Positions 33,283 to 42,250 of a stretch of 46,031 nt of DNA are shown here, one piece after another. The notes under the pieces were generated by a model that saw only the letters and a program-made list of their open reading frames with translations, was not told the origin of the DNA and ran no database searches. Position numbers and translations under genes: made by a program. Numbering within the stretch: the first letter of the stretch is position 1; every line of letters begins with the position of its first letter. The stretch is from Chloroflexota bacterium (GTDB lineage Bacteria; Chloroflexota; Dehalococcoidia; UBA2247; RBG-13-53-26): assembly GCA_026389585.1 (NCBI GenBank), contig JAPLHP010000074.1, positions 1 through 46,031 of the forward strand, given 5' to 3'.

Positions 33283-34388
33283 CAGCGATCCACCTCAGCC
33301 ATACAGACATCTATACTGCCGAACGTGATAATGGCATCAGCTAATTTCCAGCCCACAACCATGTCCTTAAGCGCCGTAAGATTGATCAGCGTAGCCGGCC
33401 GGATATGAAGGCGATACGGAGCAATGGAATTGTCCGAAACTATATAGAAACCCATCTCACCCTGAGGGGTTTCGATGTGTCCATAGGTTTCCCCCACAGG
33501 TGGGTGCAACAGGTGCGGCACTTTGGAGCACACCTCTCCGCCAGGCAATTGTTTTATGGCTTGCTCCAGGATACGCACGCTCTGCCGCATCTCCAGAATT
33601 CTCACCCGATAGCGATCGTAGTTGTCACCTGCTTCACCGGTGGGGATTTCAAATTCAAAGTGATCGTACACAGAATATGGATCCGCTCGCCGGATGTCCC
33701 ACTTCACGCCGCTGGCACGCAATACCGGGCCACTGGCTGATGAGTTGATAGCCAGCTCTTTCGGCAGAATACCCACCCCCTTGCTGCGAAATAGAACGAT
33801 CTCGTTTTCAGTCAGAAGCTGTTCATACTCGTTAATAAAACCAGGCATCTCAGCCACAAACCTCTTCAAAGCAGGTATGAACTCCTCCGGCACATCCTGG
33901 CTCACCCCACCGATGCGCATATAGTTGTAGGTCAGGCGCTGCCCGCAGACCATCTCGAATAAGTCCAGGATTTTCTCCCTCTCCCGGTACATATACAGGA
34001 GCGGTGTATACACGGAACAGCCCATATCATTGAAGAAGAAGCCCACCGCCATAAGATGGCTGGAGATGCGCATCAACTCATCCATAATAACCCTGATATA
34101 TTCAGCTCTCTCAGGAACACGAATACCGGCCAGCTTCTCCACTGCAAGAACATACGCATGATTACAGGCCATGGCGCTCAAGTAGAGTAACCTGTCGGTG
34201 AGAGGGATAACCTGGGTGTAGGTCCTCGTTTCGGCCAGTTTCTCTATTCCCCGATGCAGGTAACCGAAAATCGGCTCCAGATCGACAACTACCTCTCCAT
34301 CAAGGACAACCCTCATCCGGAAGATACCATGGGTGGAGGGGTGCTGCGGCCCTATATTGACGATGATCGGTTCAGTGATTGTTCTCAT
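33282..34388 (-). CDS. nuoD: Complex I subunit NuoD
   Basis: This 368-residue 49-kDa subunit lines the quinone-binding cavity. INIGPQHPSTHG-type start (NIGPQHPSTHG), FGYLHRGIEK, TDRLLY, the GG.. EVCSKVP region and a C-terminal GSIDVCMAEVDR are diagnostic. The ATG at 34388 overlaps the stop of the radical SAM gene by four bases, so translation of nuoD depends on that upstream gene. A longer frame to 34475 is rejected because it runs inside the neighbour. Confidence 0.95.
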   Translation of the reverse strand: MRTITEPIIVNIGPQHPSTHGIFRMRVVLDGEVVVDLEPIFGYLHRGIEKLAETRTYTQVIPLTDRLLYLSAMACNHAYVLAVEKLAGIRVPERAEYIRVIMDELMRISSHLMAVGFFFNDMGCSVYTPLLYMYREREKILDLFEMVCGQRLTYNYMRIGGVSQDVPEEFIPALKRFVAEMPGFINEYEQLLTENEIVLFRSKGVGILPKELAINSSASGPVLRASGVKWDIRRADPYSVYDHFEFEIPTGEAGDNYDRYRVRILEMRQSVRILEQAIKQLPGGEVCSKVPHLLHPPVGETYGHIETPQGEMGFYIVSDNSIAPYRLHIRPATLINLTALKDMVVGWKLADAIITFGSIDVCMAEVDR

Positions 34389-36082
34389 AGGCCTAGCCTG
34401 CAAAGGCCCCAGAGTATCCTGGGCATGCTGCGAAGGAAGGACCGCGCGGGCCACTGAAGCTCGCGTTTTAGGCAAGTCGCTGCCAGAGCCAGTTCCTTTT
34501 CCCCCTGCTCTCCCAGCATCGTGCCATGCCCTGGAACCCGACGATCGATAGCATGAATCAATTGCATGTCCCTCTTAATCCTGGTCTCCACCTGCTCAGC
34601 TACTGTGGCAGTTATAACCCCGTAATCCCTTTTTATGCGGTTGAATCCTAGCGCCGCTTCATAGGTGACATCAACTATTTCCTGACGGCTGAGCCACTCC
34701 GTCTCATAGCTCAGCATGTAGCTCCAGGTAGGAGAAAGAAGCGCCTGGCGATGCTCTTCCAGGGTCCGGTAGAACAACCGATAGCCATACTCCTCCGGCC
34801 GATCGAACACCTGACTCCCCGGGTCGATGAATGGGGCCAGCGGCGATATGTGCGGATGCACCACTCCTTTGCCACCGAACTCCTTGAGCAGTCCCCCAAG
34901 GTAATCTACCGTAGCCATCACCGAGGCGCAGTCCTGTTTCGGCAACCCGATCATATAGAAAAGGTCAAACCTCCGGCAGTTGTTCTCCACCGCCGCCCTC
35001 ATCGTCTCCTCAATGTCAGCATTCCGCCAGCCCTTCCCAAAGGCATGCCGTACTCCTTCATCATGCGACTCGGGAGACATCTGTATATTGAAATTAGGAA
35101 TGGCTTTGCTGACCTTTTGAAAAAAATCCTTCCCCGCCGGTCCGAAGAGCTCCAATACTATCGGCCCTTTTACCCCCTTCCGGCTCATAGTGTTGAGAAG
35201 TTCATCAGCATAGTCATCCCCGGCCTGGCGGATATCTCCGATGATAAACACCGGCCCACGCAGGTAGCGCTGGATGCTGCAGATATCCTCGGTCACCAGG
35301 AGAGGACTGCGGTAAGCCACCCCTTCTCTATGGCACATGCCCTTGAAGGCGAAGTGCGACCCACCACAGGAGCGGCAGTTCAAGGTGCAGCCCCTACAGG
35401 TGAATACCGCGGTAATCGGGTAGTCCAGCCAGTTAACGAAGGGGAGCATGCCCGCCAGGGAGCGATACTTGATCACCGATTTAACCGGGTAGGCATAGTC
35501 TAGAGGGAGATCATCCAGATTAGTCGGGACCCAGGAGAGCGCATTATGATGCGCTTTGCCCTCCCTATCCTTCCAGCTCAAATTAGGCACATCATCGACC
35601 GGAGCCCCGGACTTTATGCGCCGCATGAGCCGAAGCACAGGCTCTTCGGTGGAATCGCCACGCACCACAAAATCAACCTGAGGATACGCGATCAGTTCCT
35701 CATAAAAGTAAGTGGACGATAAACCACCGAAGATAACCGGGATCGAGGGATGGAGCTTCTTAACCAGCCGGGCCAATTCCAGGCTGCCCTGCGCATGGGG
35801 TAACCAATGAAGGTCAATGCCAAACGCCAGCGGATGAAGCTTGCTCAGGAAATGCTCCACATTGAAGCGCGGTTCTGTCAGCATACGGTTGGCGATGTTC
35901 ACCACCCTGGTAGATATCCCTGCCTTCTCCAGATAGGCGGCGATGCTGATGAAGCCTATGGGGTACATCTCAAAGATGGGGGTCGAGGGGATGACATCGC
36001 TTATGGGGCCGTATACTACGGAACGTTCCCTGAAATCATAGTTGCTCGGGGCATGCAACAGTATCAGTTCAGGCTTGCTCAT
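34385..36082 (-). CDS. B12-binding domain / radical SAM protein embedded in nuo operon
   Basis: This 565-residue protein has a B12-binding-like domain (about 1-175; GIDLHWLPHAQGS near 88-100, VIFGGLSSTYFYEEL) and a radical SAM core with FTCRGCTLNCRSCGGSH, whose Cys232, Cys236 and Cys239 form the CxxxCxxC cluster site. The layout resembles the TIGR04190-type B12/radical SAM family. It overlaps nuoC at its start and nuoD at its stop, each by ATGA, so it is an integral member of the operon. No role in complex I is known; it could modify a complex I subunit, quinone or lipid, or be a passenger. The long C-terminal helical region (about 450-565) has no match I know. Confidence 0.88.
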   Translation of the reverse strand: MSKPELILLHAPSNYDFRERSVVYGPISDVIPSTPIFEMYPIGFISIAAYLEKAGISTRVVNIANRMLTEPRFNVEHFLSKLHPLAFGIDLHWLPHAQGSLELARLVKKLHPSIPVIFGGLSSTYFYEELIAYPQVDFVVRGDSTEEPVLRLMRRIKSGAPVDDVPNLSWKDREGKAHHNALSWVPTNLDDLPLDYAYPVKSVIKYRSLAGMLPFVNWLDYPITAVFTCRGCTLNCRSCGGSHFAFKGMCHREGVAYRSPLLVTEDICSIQRYLRGPVFIIGDIRQAGDDYADELLNTMSRKGVKGPIVLELFGPAGKDFFQKVSKAIPNFNIQMSPESHDEGVRHAFGKGWRNADIEETMRAAVENNCRRFDLFYMIGLPKQDCASVMATVDYLGGLLKEFGGKGVVHPHISPLAPFIDPGSQVFDRPEEYGYRLFYRTLEEHRQALLSPTWSYMLSYETEWLSRQEIVDVTYEAALGFNRIKRDYGVITATVAEQVETRIKRDMQLIHAIDRRVPGHGTMLGEQGEKELALAATCLKRELQWPARSFLRSMPRILWGLCRLGL

Positions 36083-36516
36083 AGGTAATCCCGCCTCAGA
36101 GGATGCCCCTGAAATCCTTCCCAGAGGAAGATGCGCTTCAGGTTAGGATGCCCCACGAAGATGATGCCCAGTAGATCGTAGATCTCTCTTTCCTGGTAGT
36201 CAGCGCCGCGCCACAGGCTGACGACAGAGGGCACCTGAGGATTATCACGACTGCACTTCACCTTGAGGACTGCACTATGGTTATGCATTATCGAGGTCAG
36301 ATGATAAACCACCTCAAGGTAATCCAGGTAGTCCACACCGGTGATGCAGGTAAGGTAATCAAATTCAAGCCCGGGGGCGGTCTTAAGAAACTGGGCTACC
36401 TGGAAAAGCGATTCGGGGCTGATAACGATCCACTCCGGATTGGACTCAACAATAGACTGCGGCCAATGCTCGATTATCTGTCTGGCAACATCCTGACCCA
36501 GAAGCAATTTCGTCAT
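36079..36516 (-). CDS. nuoC: Complex I subunit NuoC
   Basis: This 145-residue 30-kDa subunit is short but has the core of the family: FDYLTCITGVDYLD, EVVYHLTSI and the signature ADYQEREIYDLLGIIFVGHPNLKRI followed by GHPLRRDYL. It docks on NuoD, and in some bacteria is fused to it, which makes the gene placed between nuoC and nuoD here notable. It starts 8 bases after nuoB. Confidence 0.94.
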   Translation of the reverse strand: MTKLLLGQDVARQIIEHWPQSIVESNPEWIVISPESLFQVAQFLKTAPGLEFDYLTCITGVDYLDYLEVVYHLTSIMHNHSAVLKVKCSRDNPQVPSVVSLWRGADYQEREIYDLLGIIFVGHPNLKRIFLWEGFQGHPLRRDYL

Positions 36517-36523
36517 ACTTAAT

Positions 36524-37159
36524 TTACTTCGACTCGGCCTTCACAGACGTCAGCTTATCCGGGCTCTGATCTTGCTTGAGACTCATCCTGTCGATCTTCT
36601 TATGCAGCATCATGATGCCATAGAGCAAAGCCTCGGGGCGGGGAGGGCAGCCGGGGACATAGACATCCACCGGAATAATACGGTTGACACCCGGCACCAC
36701 GCTGTAGGAATGCGCGAAGGTGCCCCCGCTGATAGCGCAGGCGCCCATGGCTATCACCCATTTCGGCTCAGCCATCTGGTCATAGAGCCTTCTCACCGCC
36801 GGTGCCATTTTCCAGGTCAATGTACCCGCTACGATCATCAAGTCAGCCTGGCGTGGCGAAGCCCGAAAGATCTCCATGCCAAACCGAGAGATATCAAAAC
36901 GGGAGGCAGCCGTGGCCACCATCTCCATGGCGCAGCAGGCAAGCCCACTGGCCAGCGGCCACAATGAGTAGCGCCGTCCCCAGTTGACTGCCTTATCAAC
37001 CGAGGTTATCAGCACGTTGCGGCGCAGCTCTCTGTCCAGCCATTCATCCGGGTCTGCAATAGGCTGCTGAGAGCGAACGATGAGCGCTTCAATCTGCCGG
37101 CCCTCATTCCTATCAATGTCCGCCAGAGAGTAGCCGGGCTCGATCCTATCTACTTCCAC
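36524..37159 (-). CDS. nuoB: Complex I subunit NuoB
   Basis: This 211-residue subunit carries the terminal N2 cluster: adjacent Cys75-Cys76 in GLACCAMEM, Cys141 in MGACAISGG and Cys171 in [11 protein letters not shown]. The N-terminal ~45 residues before [13 protein letters not shown] are an extension longer than in E. coli. It starts with GTG at 37159, overlapping the nuoA stop by ten bases. Confidence 0.95.
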   Translation of the reverse strand: MEVDRIEPGYSLADIDRNEGRQIEALIVRSQQPIADPDEWLDRELRRNVLITSVDKAVNWGRRYSLWPLASGLACCAMEMVATAASRFDISRFGMEIFRASPRQADLMIVAGTLTWKMAPAVRRLYDQMAEPKWVIAMGACAISGGTFAHSYSVVPGVNRIIPVDVYVPGCPPRPEALLYGIMMLHKKIDRMSLKQDQSPDKLTSVKAESK

Positions 37160-37524
37160 TCCAGAAGCCCCTTCTTCCAGACATAAAGGTAAGCAGTCAG
37201 GATGATACCAACAAAAATAGCCACCGCCACCAGACCGAACTGGGCCAGATTCTTGATATCAGTGGCCCAGGGATAGAGAAAGATGGTCAAGATGTCGAAG
37301 GCAACGAACACTACGGCATAGAAATAATAGCGGAAGTTGAATTGAACCCGGGTCTTTCCTGTGGTCTGCACCCCGCACTCGTACGTAGCATCCTTATCCG
37401 GATTAGGTTTCCTGCGGGCGGCAACACCCAGGAAACGGAGGGCAACGGGTACCAGAGGCAGAGCAACAGTGAAGAGAACAGCTATAACAAGGAATAAAGC
37501 CAGAAGCCCATAATCAGCTAACAA
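37150..37524 (-). CDS. nuoA: Complex I subunit NuoA
   Basis: This 124-residue three-helix membrane subunit has the conserved YECG segment (TYECGVQ) in its loop and [22 protein letters not shown] as helix 2. The start is TTG at 37524 with GGGAGGGGG just upstream. It is first in the operon, with a TATAAT box about 33 bases upstream. Confidence 0.94.
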   Translation of the reverse strand: MLADYGLLALFLVIAVLFTVALPLVPVALRFLGVAARRKPNPDKDATYECGVQTTGKTRVQFNFRYYFYAVVFVAFDILTIFLYPWATDIKNLAQFGLVAVAIFVGIILTAYLYVWKKGLLEWK

Positions 37525-37529
37525 ATACC

Positions 37530-37562
37530 CCCTCCCTCCCGCTCGACGATTAGCCTATTATA
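37530..37562 (-). promoter_or_regulatory. nuo operon promoter and ribosome binding site
   Basis: On the minus strand GGTATAATAGG gives a perfect -10 box (37562-37557). No good -35 box is found at the usual 16-18 base distance (nearest is AGGTTT-like), so the promoter may need an activator or have an extended form. The GGGAGGGGG tract at about 37538-37527 is the nuoA ribosome binding site. Confidence 0.5.
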
Positions 37563-37642
37563 CCAAATATCTCTGAGCAAACCTCTCGGGAAAACGCCAG
37601 CTCAACTTGCTTCCAGCTTGCTCCTATGATATTTTGAAGCCC

Positions 37643-38410
37643 ATGAAGATTCAAATTCTGGGGGCGCATGCGACGGAAATAGCCAGCGCGAAATCTACAG
37701 CGCTGGTTATTGATGAAGTCCTGGCCCTCGATGCCGGCAGCCTCTGCTCCAGCTTAACCCACTCTGCCCAGAAGAAGCTGCGAGCTATCCTACTCAGCCA
37801 CTACCACTATGACCACGTGAGAGATATCCCTCTCATAGCCATGAATATCGCCTACCAGGGAAGCCTCAACATCTACTCCACCGCCACCACACTCGAAATC
37901 CTTTCCACCCACCTACTCGATGGCAAAATGTACCCCGACTTCCGGGAATGGCCACAACAGCAGCCGGCCATAAAATTCATTACCCTGGAGCCACATCAGC
38001 CCATGAATATAGACGGCTACAGTGTCCTGGCTGTTCCAGTATGCCACAGTGTGCCCACTGTAGGCTTCCAGATCACCTCTCCTGGGGGAAAGCGGCTGTT
38101 CTACACCGCAGACACGGGCGAAGGCCTATCGGCCTGCTGGAAGTATGTTTCTCCGGACCTGCTCATCACCGAGCTCACCATGCCACAGAAAATGGAGGAA
38201 TGGGCTATAAGAAGCGGGCACCTCACTCCACAAATACTGAAAGCAGAACTATCGGAGTTCCGCAAAATGAAAGGCCATATCCCTCCTGTGATCCTGATTC
38301 ACCTGAACCCCCTGCTTGAAAACGATATTGCAGCGGAGGTGGCCGAGATAACCCGGGAACTCGGAGCCAGCATCACTCTGGGACGAGAAGGAATGAAAAT
38401 CACCCTGTAA
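37643..38410 (+). CDS. MBL-fold metallohydrolase
   Basis: This 255-residue metallo-beta-lactamase fold protein has the metal site LLSHYHYDHVRD (His53, His55, Asp57, His58), a further histidine in VPVCHSVPTVGF and an aspartate in YTADTGEG, as expected of a dinuclear zinc/iron enzyme. The C-terminal half resembles class II cyclic phosphodiesterases and related hydrolases, but the substrate is not clear. I favour ATG 37643 since homology starts at MKIQILGAH; a TTG at 37607 is less likely. It is divergent from nuoA and leads a four-gene operon. Confidence 0.82.
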   Translation: MKIQILGAHATEIASAKSTALVIDEVLALDAGSLCSSLTHSAQKKLRAILLSHYHYDHVRDIPLIAMNIAYQGSLNIYSTATTLEILSTHLLDGKMYPDFREWPQQQPAIKFITLEPHQPMNIDGYSVLAVPVCHSVPTVGFQITSPGGKRLFYTADTGEGLSACWKYVSPDLLITELTMPQKMEEWAIRSGHLTPQILKAELSEFRKMKGHIPPVILIHLNPLLENDIAAEVAEITRELGASITLGREGMKITL

Positions 38411-38418
38411 GGGCTGCC

Positions 38419-38892
38419 ATGGAGATCAGCTTCATCGTTGATGCCAATGCCGGCAAGCTGGCCAGGTGGCTGAGGATGATGGGCTATGATACCCTCTCCT
38501 TCAACGATATTGAAGACAGTCATCTGGTGGATATTGCCCTGAAAGAGGGAAGGGTAGTGCTGACCAGAGATACCCAGATCATGAGAAGGCGTGTTGCCAC
38601 CAAAGGCCAACTGAAGGTTATCCTGGCGCAAGACGATGACCCGAAGGAACAATTGCGCCAGGTGATGAAGGAATTGAATCTGGACTGCCGCCTCAGACAG
38701 TTCACCCGCTGCCTCGAGTGCAACCATCTCCTGGTTTCTAAAAGCAAGGAGGAGGTAAAGGACCTCGTGCCTCCCCACGTTTTCCGCACCCAGACCCAGT
38801 ATATGCAGTGCCCTTCCTGCCTCAGAATCTACTGGCAGGGTACCCACTGGCAAAGGATGAAGAAGGCCCTCGAAGAAATTTCAGCAGATTAA
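38419..38892 (+). CDS. Mut7-C RNase-domain protein with zinc ribbon
   Basis: This 157-residue protein has a PIN-like Mut7-C domain (IVDANAGKLARWLRMMGYD near 6-24, VVLTRDTQIM near 46-55, with acidic residues Asp8 and Asp51 region) and a zinc ribbon with CLECN and CPSCLRIYWQGTHW. Members are predicted RNases or nucleic-acid-binding proteins of unknown target. It starts 8 bases after the MBL gene and precedes the CCA-adding enzyme by 25 bases, fitting an RNA-processing operon. Confidence 0.85.
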   Translation: MEISFIVDANAGKLARWLRMMGYDTLSFNDIEDSHLVDIALKEGRVVLTRDTQIMRRRVATKGQLKVILAQDDDPKEQLRQVMKELNLDCRLRQFTRCLECNHLLVSKSKEEVKDLVPPHVFRTQTQYMQCPSCLRIYWQGTHWQRMKKALEEISAD

Positions 38893-38917
38893 GGACTTCT
38901 CCCAGAAGAGACAACAC

Positions 38918-40186
38918 ATGTCGGACATAAAGAAGCACTCAAGCGAGAATCCGGTCATTCAACTGGAGAATCACCTGCCCTCCGAATCGCTGAACCTGAT
39001 CAGCATGATCGGCGAGCTCGCAGCAGAAGAAAAGGTGGGCTTGTATCTGGTAGGCGGGGCAGTGCGAGACCTTCTCCTGGGAAGGGCCAACTTCGACCTT
39101 GACCTAGTGGTGGAAGGGGATGCCCCAAAACTGGCCATCCTGGTGGCACAGAAAACCAGGGGGAAGGTACTGATCCACCGCCGCTTCGGTACTGCCAAGC
39201 TGCGCAGCGGGGGCCAGACTATCGACCTTGCCACTGCGAGGTCAGAAAGCTATGCCCGCCCCGGTGCTTTGCCCACAGTGCGCCCGGGCTCAATCAAGGA
39301 TGACCTGAAGCGGCGTGATTTCACCATCAATGCTATGGCCATCCATCTCAATCCAGACAGCTTCGGCAAGCTGGTTGATCCCTTCGAGGGAAAGAAGGAC
39401 CTTAAAAGCAAACTCATTCGTATCCTTCATGGCAAAAGCTTCATTGATGACGCCACACGTATGCTGCGGGCCATACGTTATGAGCAGAGGTTCGGCTTCC
39501 ACATTGAGAAATCCACGGAACTACTGCTCCGACAGCACCTATCCATGCTGGACACCATATCCGGCGACAGGATACGCCACGAGTTGGAACTGATATTGAA
39601 GGAGGAGTTGCCCGAGAAGCCTCTGGGGCGAGCCGGAGAGCTGGGCCTGCTTGATAAAGTGCACCCCTCCCTCAAAGGCAATGGCTGGTTGAAGGATAAA
39701 TTTCAGCAAGCCCGTTCCATCGCTCATCCTACCCCGCCGGCACTCTATTTCGCCCTTCTGACATATCCCCTCAGCCAGGGGAAGGCCGAGGATTTTGTTG
39801 TCCGCCTGAAGATGCCCGGATTAACAGCAAGGGCAATAAGAGATACCCTTCACCTGAAGTCAAAGCTGCCCTCCCTGGCTGGCCCCGGGCTATCACCCAG
39901 TGCCGTGTATCGTCTCCTTCAAGAATACTCCCCGACATCGATCCTGGCCTGCACCATTGCCTCGGATTCAGCTTTGGTTCAGCAACGGCTTCACCTGTAC
40001 CTGAACAACTGGCGTCACGTGAAGACATCATTGGACGGAGTAGCTCTACAGCACATGGGAATACCACAAGGCCCCCAGTTGGGCCAGATGCTGAGGCTAT
40101 TACATGAGGCAAAGCTGGACGGCAGGGTGAACACAAGAGAGCAGGAGATAGAGATGGTGCAACTCTGGTTAGCACAGGAGATCTAG
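38918..40186 (+). CDS. cca: tRNA nucleotidyltransferase / poly(A) polymerase, class II
   Basis: This 422-residue enzyme adds CCA to tRNA 3' ends (or A only). The head has YLVGGAVRDLLLG (43-55), the catalytic DxD in ANFDLDLVVEGD (Asp60, Asp62), and KRRDFTINAMA near 128-138, which binds the nucleotide. The neck AIRYEQRFGFHIE follows. The class II bacterial layout is clear, but CCA-adding, A-adding and poly(A) forms cannot be told apart here. The encoded CCA on the tRNA-Lys in this window means it may act mainly in repair for that tRNA. It is in one operon with Mut7-C and the zinc-ribbon protein. Confidence 0.93.
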   Translation: MSDIKKHSSENPVIQLENHLPSESLNLISMIGELAAEEKVGLYLVGGAVRDLLLGRANFDLDLVVEGDAPKLAILVAQKTRGKVLIHRRFGTAKLRSGGQTIDLATARSESYARPGALPTVRPGSIKDDLKRRDFTINAMAIHLNPDSFGKLVDPFEGKKDLKSKLIRILHGKSFIDDATRMLRAIRYEQRFGFHIEKSTELLLRQHLSMLDTISGDRIRHELELILKEELPEKPLGRAGELGLLDKVHPSLKGNGWLKDKFQQARSIAHPTPPALYFALLTYPLSQGKAEDFVVRLKMPGLTARAIRDTLHLKSKLPSLAGPGLSPSAVYRLLQEYSPTSILACTIASDSALVQQRLHLYLNNWRHVKTSLDGVALQHMGIPQGPQLGQMLRLLHEAKLDGRVNTREQEIEMVQLWLAQEI

Positions 40187-40187
40187 A

Positions 40188-40424
40188 ATGGAACAGAGAT
40201 GCTGTGTCTGCAGCGAACCGCTGGACAGTGACAATGTCTCCCGGTGTAACCTCTGCGGTGGGGACTTCCACATGGCCTGGTCAACCAGGGTCAGCGTGAA
40301 GGAATGCGGACACTACCGGGTCAATAAGCAGCAATGCGGGCTCGCCTTTATCTGCAGCCGTTGTGAGGAAGGACTCCAGCCTGCCAGGGAGAATCAATCA
40401 CCCAACCACTTGACTACTTCATGA
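40188..40424 (+). CDS. Small zinc-ribbon protein
   Basis: This 78-residue protein has CCVCSEPLD, CNLCGGDFH, CGHYR and CSRCEEG: several CxxC pairs and a histidine, consistent with two zinc knuckles. It starts one base after the cca stop, so it is co-translated. Its last 31 bases overlap the 3' end of the convergent dinG gene. Function unknown; partner of an RNA-processing enzyme by position. Confidence 0.7.
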   Translation: MEQRCCVCSEPLDSDNVSRCNLCGGDFHMAWSTRVSVKECGHYRVNKQQCGLAFICSRCEEGLQPARENQSPNHLTTS

Positions 40425-42250
40425 GGCATGTGCCGCAGCAATCCGCTTTTCATAGTGCACCTGGGTAAGGAGTTCAGAAAGACCCTGCCATAAGGCTTTG
40501 TCTGCAAACGCCGATCCAGGACAACCACTACCCCGCGGTCGCTCCAGCTACGGATAAGACGGCCAAAACCCTGTTTGAACTTGAGTATCGCCTGGGGAAC
40601 CATATATTGATTGAAGGGATTATCAAACAGCTCGGCACGGGCAGAAAAGATGGGATCATTGGGAACGCCGAAGGGCAAGCGGGCTATCACCAGAACACTC
40701 AGCGCTTTCCCCACCACATCAACCCCCTCCCAGAAGGCAGCCGTGCCCATCAGCAAGGACTGCGGATTATCCTTGAACCTACCCAGAAGCTTCTTGGGAC
40801 TGCCGTCAATCCCCTGCCCCAGAACCAGAATGCCTTCTTCATCAAGAGTAGGCTGGATAGCACTGTAACAATTACGAAGGGCAGCATGAGAGGTAAACAG
40901 AACCAGGGTGCGACCCCGTGTCGCCCGGCAGAGTTCCACCAGCGATTCCGCCACCCCCCGCTGGTAGCCAGGCTTCTCCGGCTCCGGGATATCCTGAGGG
41001 AGATAGATCATAGTGGACTTCACATAATCAAAGGGGGGATCTATTGCCAGCTCACCAGCCTCTCCCAACCCCAGAGAGCCTTTGATATACTCAAAGCTGC
41101 CATCGATGCTCAGGGTAGCGCTGGTCAGTACAACACAGTCCTTCTTGGAGAACAAGGATTCCTCCAATACCCGCCCCACATGCAATGGGGCAGCATTCAG
41201 ACATAGACCTCCCGACACCTTGAGGGAAGCCCAATAAATATCATGCGGCTCCGGTTTGGCTATGATGGAGTCTGCCTGAAGCCGTAACCCGCGGACCTGC
41301 TGCCGCGTGAAGGATATCTCTGCCAGCGAACTGTTCAAGTCCGGATTTCTCCTATCGGGCAAGTCCTCCATCATGGCGTAGAGTTCACTTAAGCCGGTCT
41401 CGATACTCCCAAGATCAAAATCAAGATTCTCCCAGGATAGCTCTACTTCCGCCCACGCCGGCTGACGGCGGAGTTCTCCAGTAATCTTCAGGCGCCGCTC
41501 ATAGTCCCCGGCTTCTTCAGGATGGTGAAAATTCAGGAAATGAGTCAAAACATCAAAAAGCTCAGCCACCCGGGTACGGGCCATCTTGCCTTTGCCCTGC
41601 AGGCCTTCAACCTTGTTCCCTACTTCCTTTCGCCTCGATGAAGCTACCGAGGTGGTACGCAGATAAGTGCGGAGTTGAAACAGAAACCCTCCCCTGTCGC
41701 CAAACCGGTCCAGGCACTCATAGAGGTCTTGATCAGAAATCTGGAACCCCAGTTGCTCAGTGGCCTCTTCCTCCAGGTGATGCGCTTCGTCAATGATCAA
41801 ACAACTGTATTCGGGTAATATTCCCCCCTTCACCAGGTCAGACAGCAGGAGGGCATGATTAACCACTATCAGATGAGCCCCTTCCGTCCTCTGCCTGCCC
41901 CGGTAAAGGAAACAACCGTCCGGATAGTGCGGGCAACGCTCAGCAACACAGTTTTCTTCCGAGGCACAAATCCTGCTCCACAGGGCGGATTCACTTAAAT
42001 TGAGGTTGATCTCGGCGCGATCACCGCTGGGTGTTGAGTAAATCCAGAGCAAAAGGCGAAGCAGAAATCTGGCCTCTTCCCACGCTAATCCGGGGGTCTT
42101 GCGCCAGGAGTGCCATCGCCTGAGGCAGAGGTAATTACTGCGGCCCTTGAGCAGGGCTACCTGAAGGTTGGAGTTCACCTCCCCATCCACGGCCTTGACC
42201 AGAGCCTGGAGCAAATCGGGGATGTCTTTATTCATTAGCTGTTCCTGGAG
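40394..42250 (-). CDS. dinG: DinG-like helicase, C-terminal part (broken by artefact)
   Basis: This is the downstream 618 residues of a DinG/XPD-type helicase. After LQEQLMNKDIP it has four cysteines in CASEENCVAERCPHYPDGC, the iron-sulfur site of XPD-like enzymes, then LIIDEAHHLEEEA (motif II), LVLFTSHAALR, and GFGRLIRSWSDRG with DRR (motif VI). The frame upstream of 42250 is nonsense out of phase. Joined to the 42273-43205 part it would give ~935 residues, close to B. subtilis DinG (931). It unwinds DNA with 5'-3' polarity in repair. The gene is almost certainly intact in the organism; the break coincides with adapter sequence. Confidence 0.88.
   Translation of the reverse strand, partial: LQEQLMNKDIPDLLQALVKAVDGEVNSNLQVALLKGRSNYLCLRRWHSWRKTPGLAWEEARFLLRLLLWIYSTPSGDRAEINLNLSESALWSRICASEENCVAERCPHYPDGCFLYRGRQRTEGAHLIVVNHALLLSDLVKGGILPEYSCLIIDEAHHLEEEATEQLGFQISDQDLYECLDRFGDRGGFLFQLRTYLRTTSVASSRRKEVGNKVEGLQGKGKMARTRVAELFDVLTHFLNFHHPEEAGDYERRLKITGELRRQPAWAEVELSWENLDFDLGSIETGLSELYAMMEDLPDRRNPDLNSSLAEISFTRQQVRGLRLQADSIIAKPEPHDIYWASLKVSGGLCLNAAPLHVGRVLEESLFSKKDCVVLTSATLSIDGSFEYIKGSLGLGEAGELAIDPPFDYVKSTMIYLPQDIPEPEKPGYQRGVAESLVELCRATRGRTLVLFTSHAALRNCYSAIQPTLDEEGILVLGQGIDGSPKKLLGRFKDNPQSLLMGTAAFWEGVDVVGKALSVLVIARLPFGVPNDPIFSARAELFDNPFNQYMVPQAILKFKQGFGRLIRSWSDRGVVVVLDRRLQTKPYGRVFLNSLPRCTMKSGLLRHMPHEVVKWLGD

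Noticed and set aside
34388-34475. Longer N-terminus for NuoD
   Set aside because: It lies entirely inside the radical SAM gene; NuoD homology starts at the ATGA overlap.
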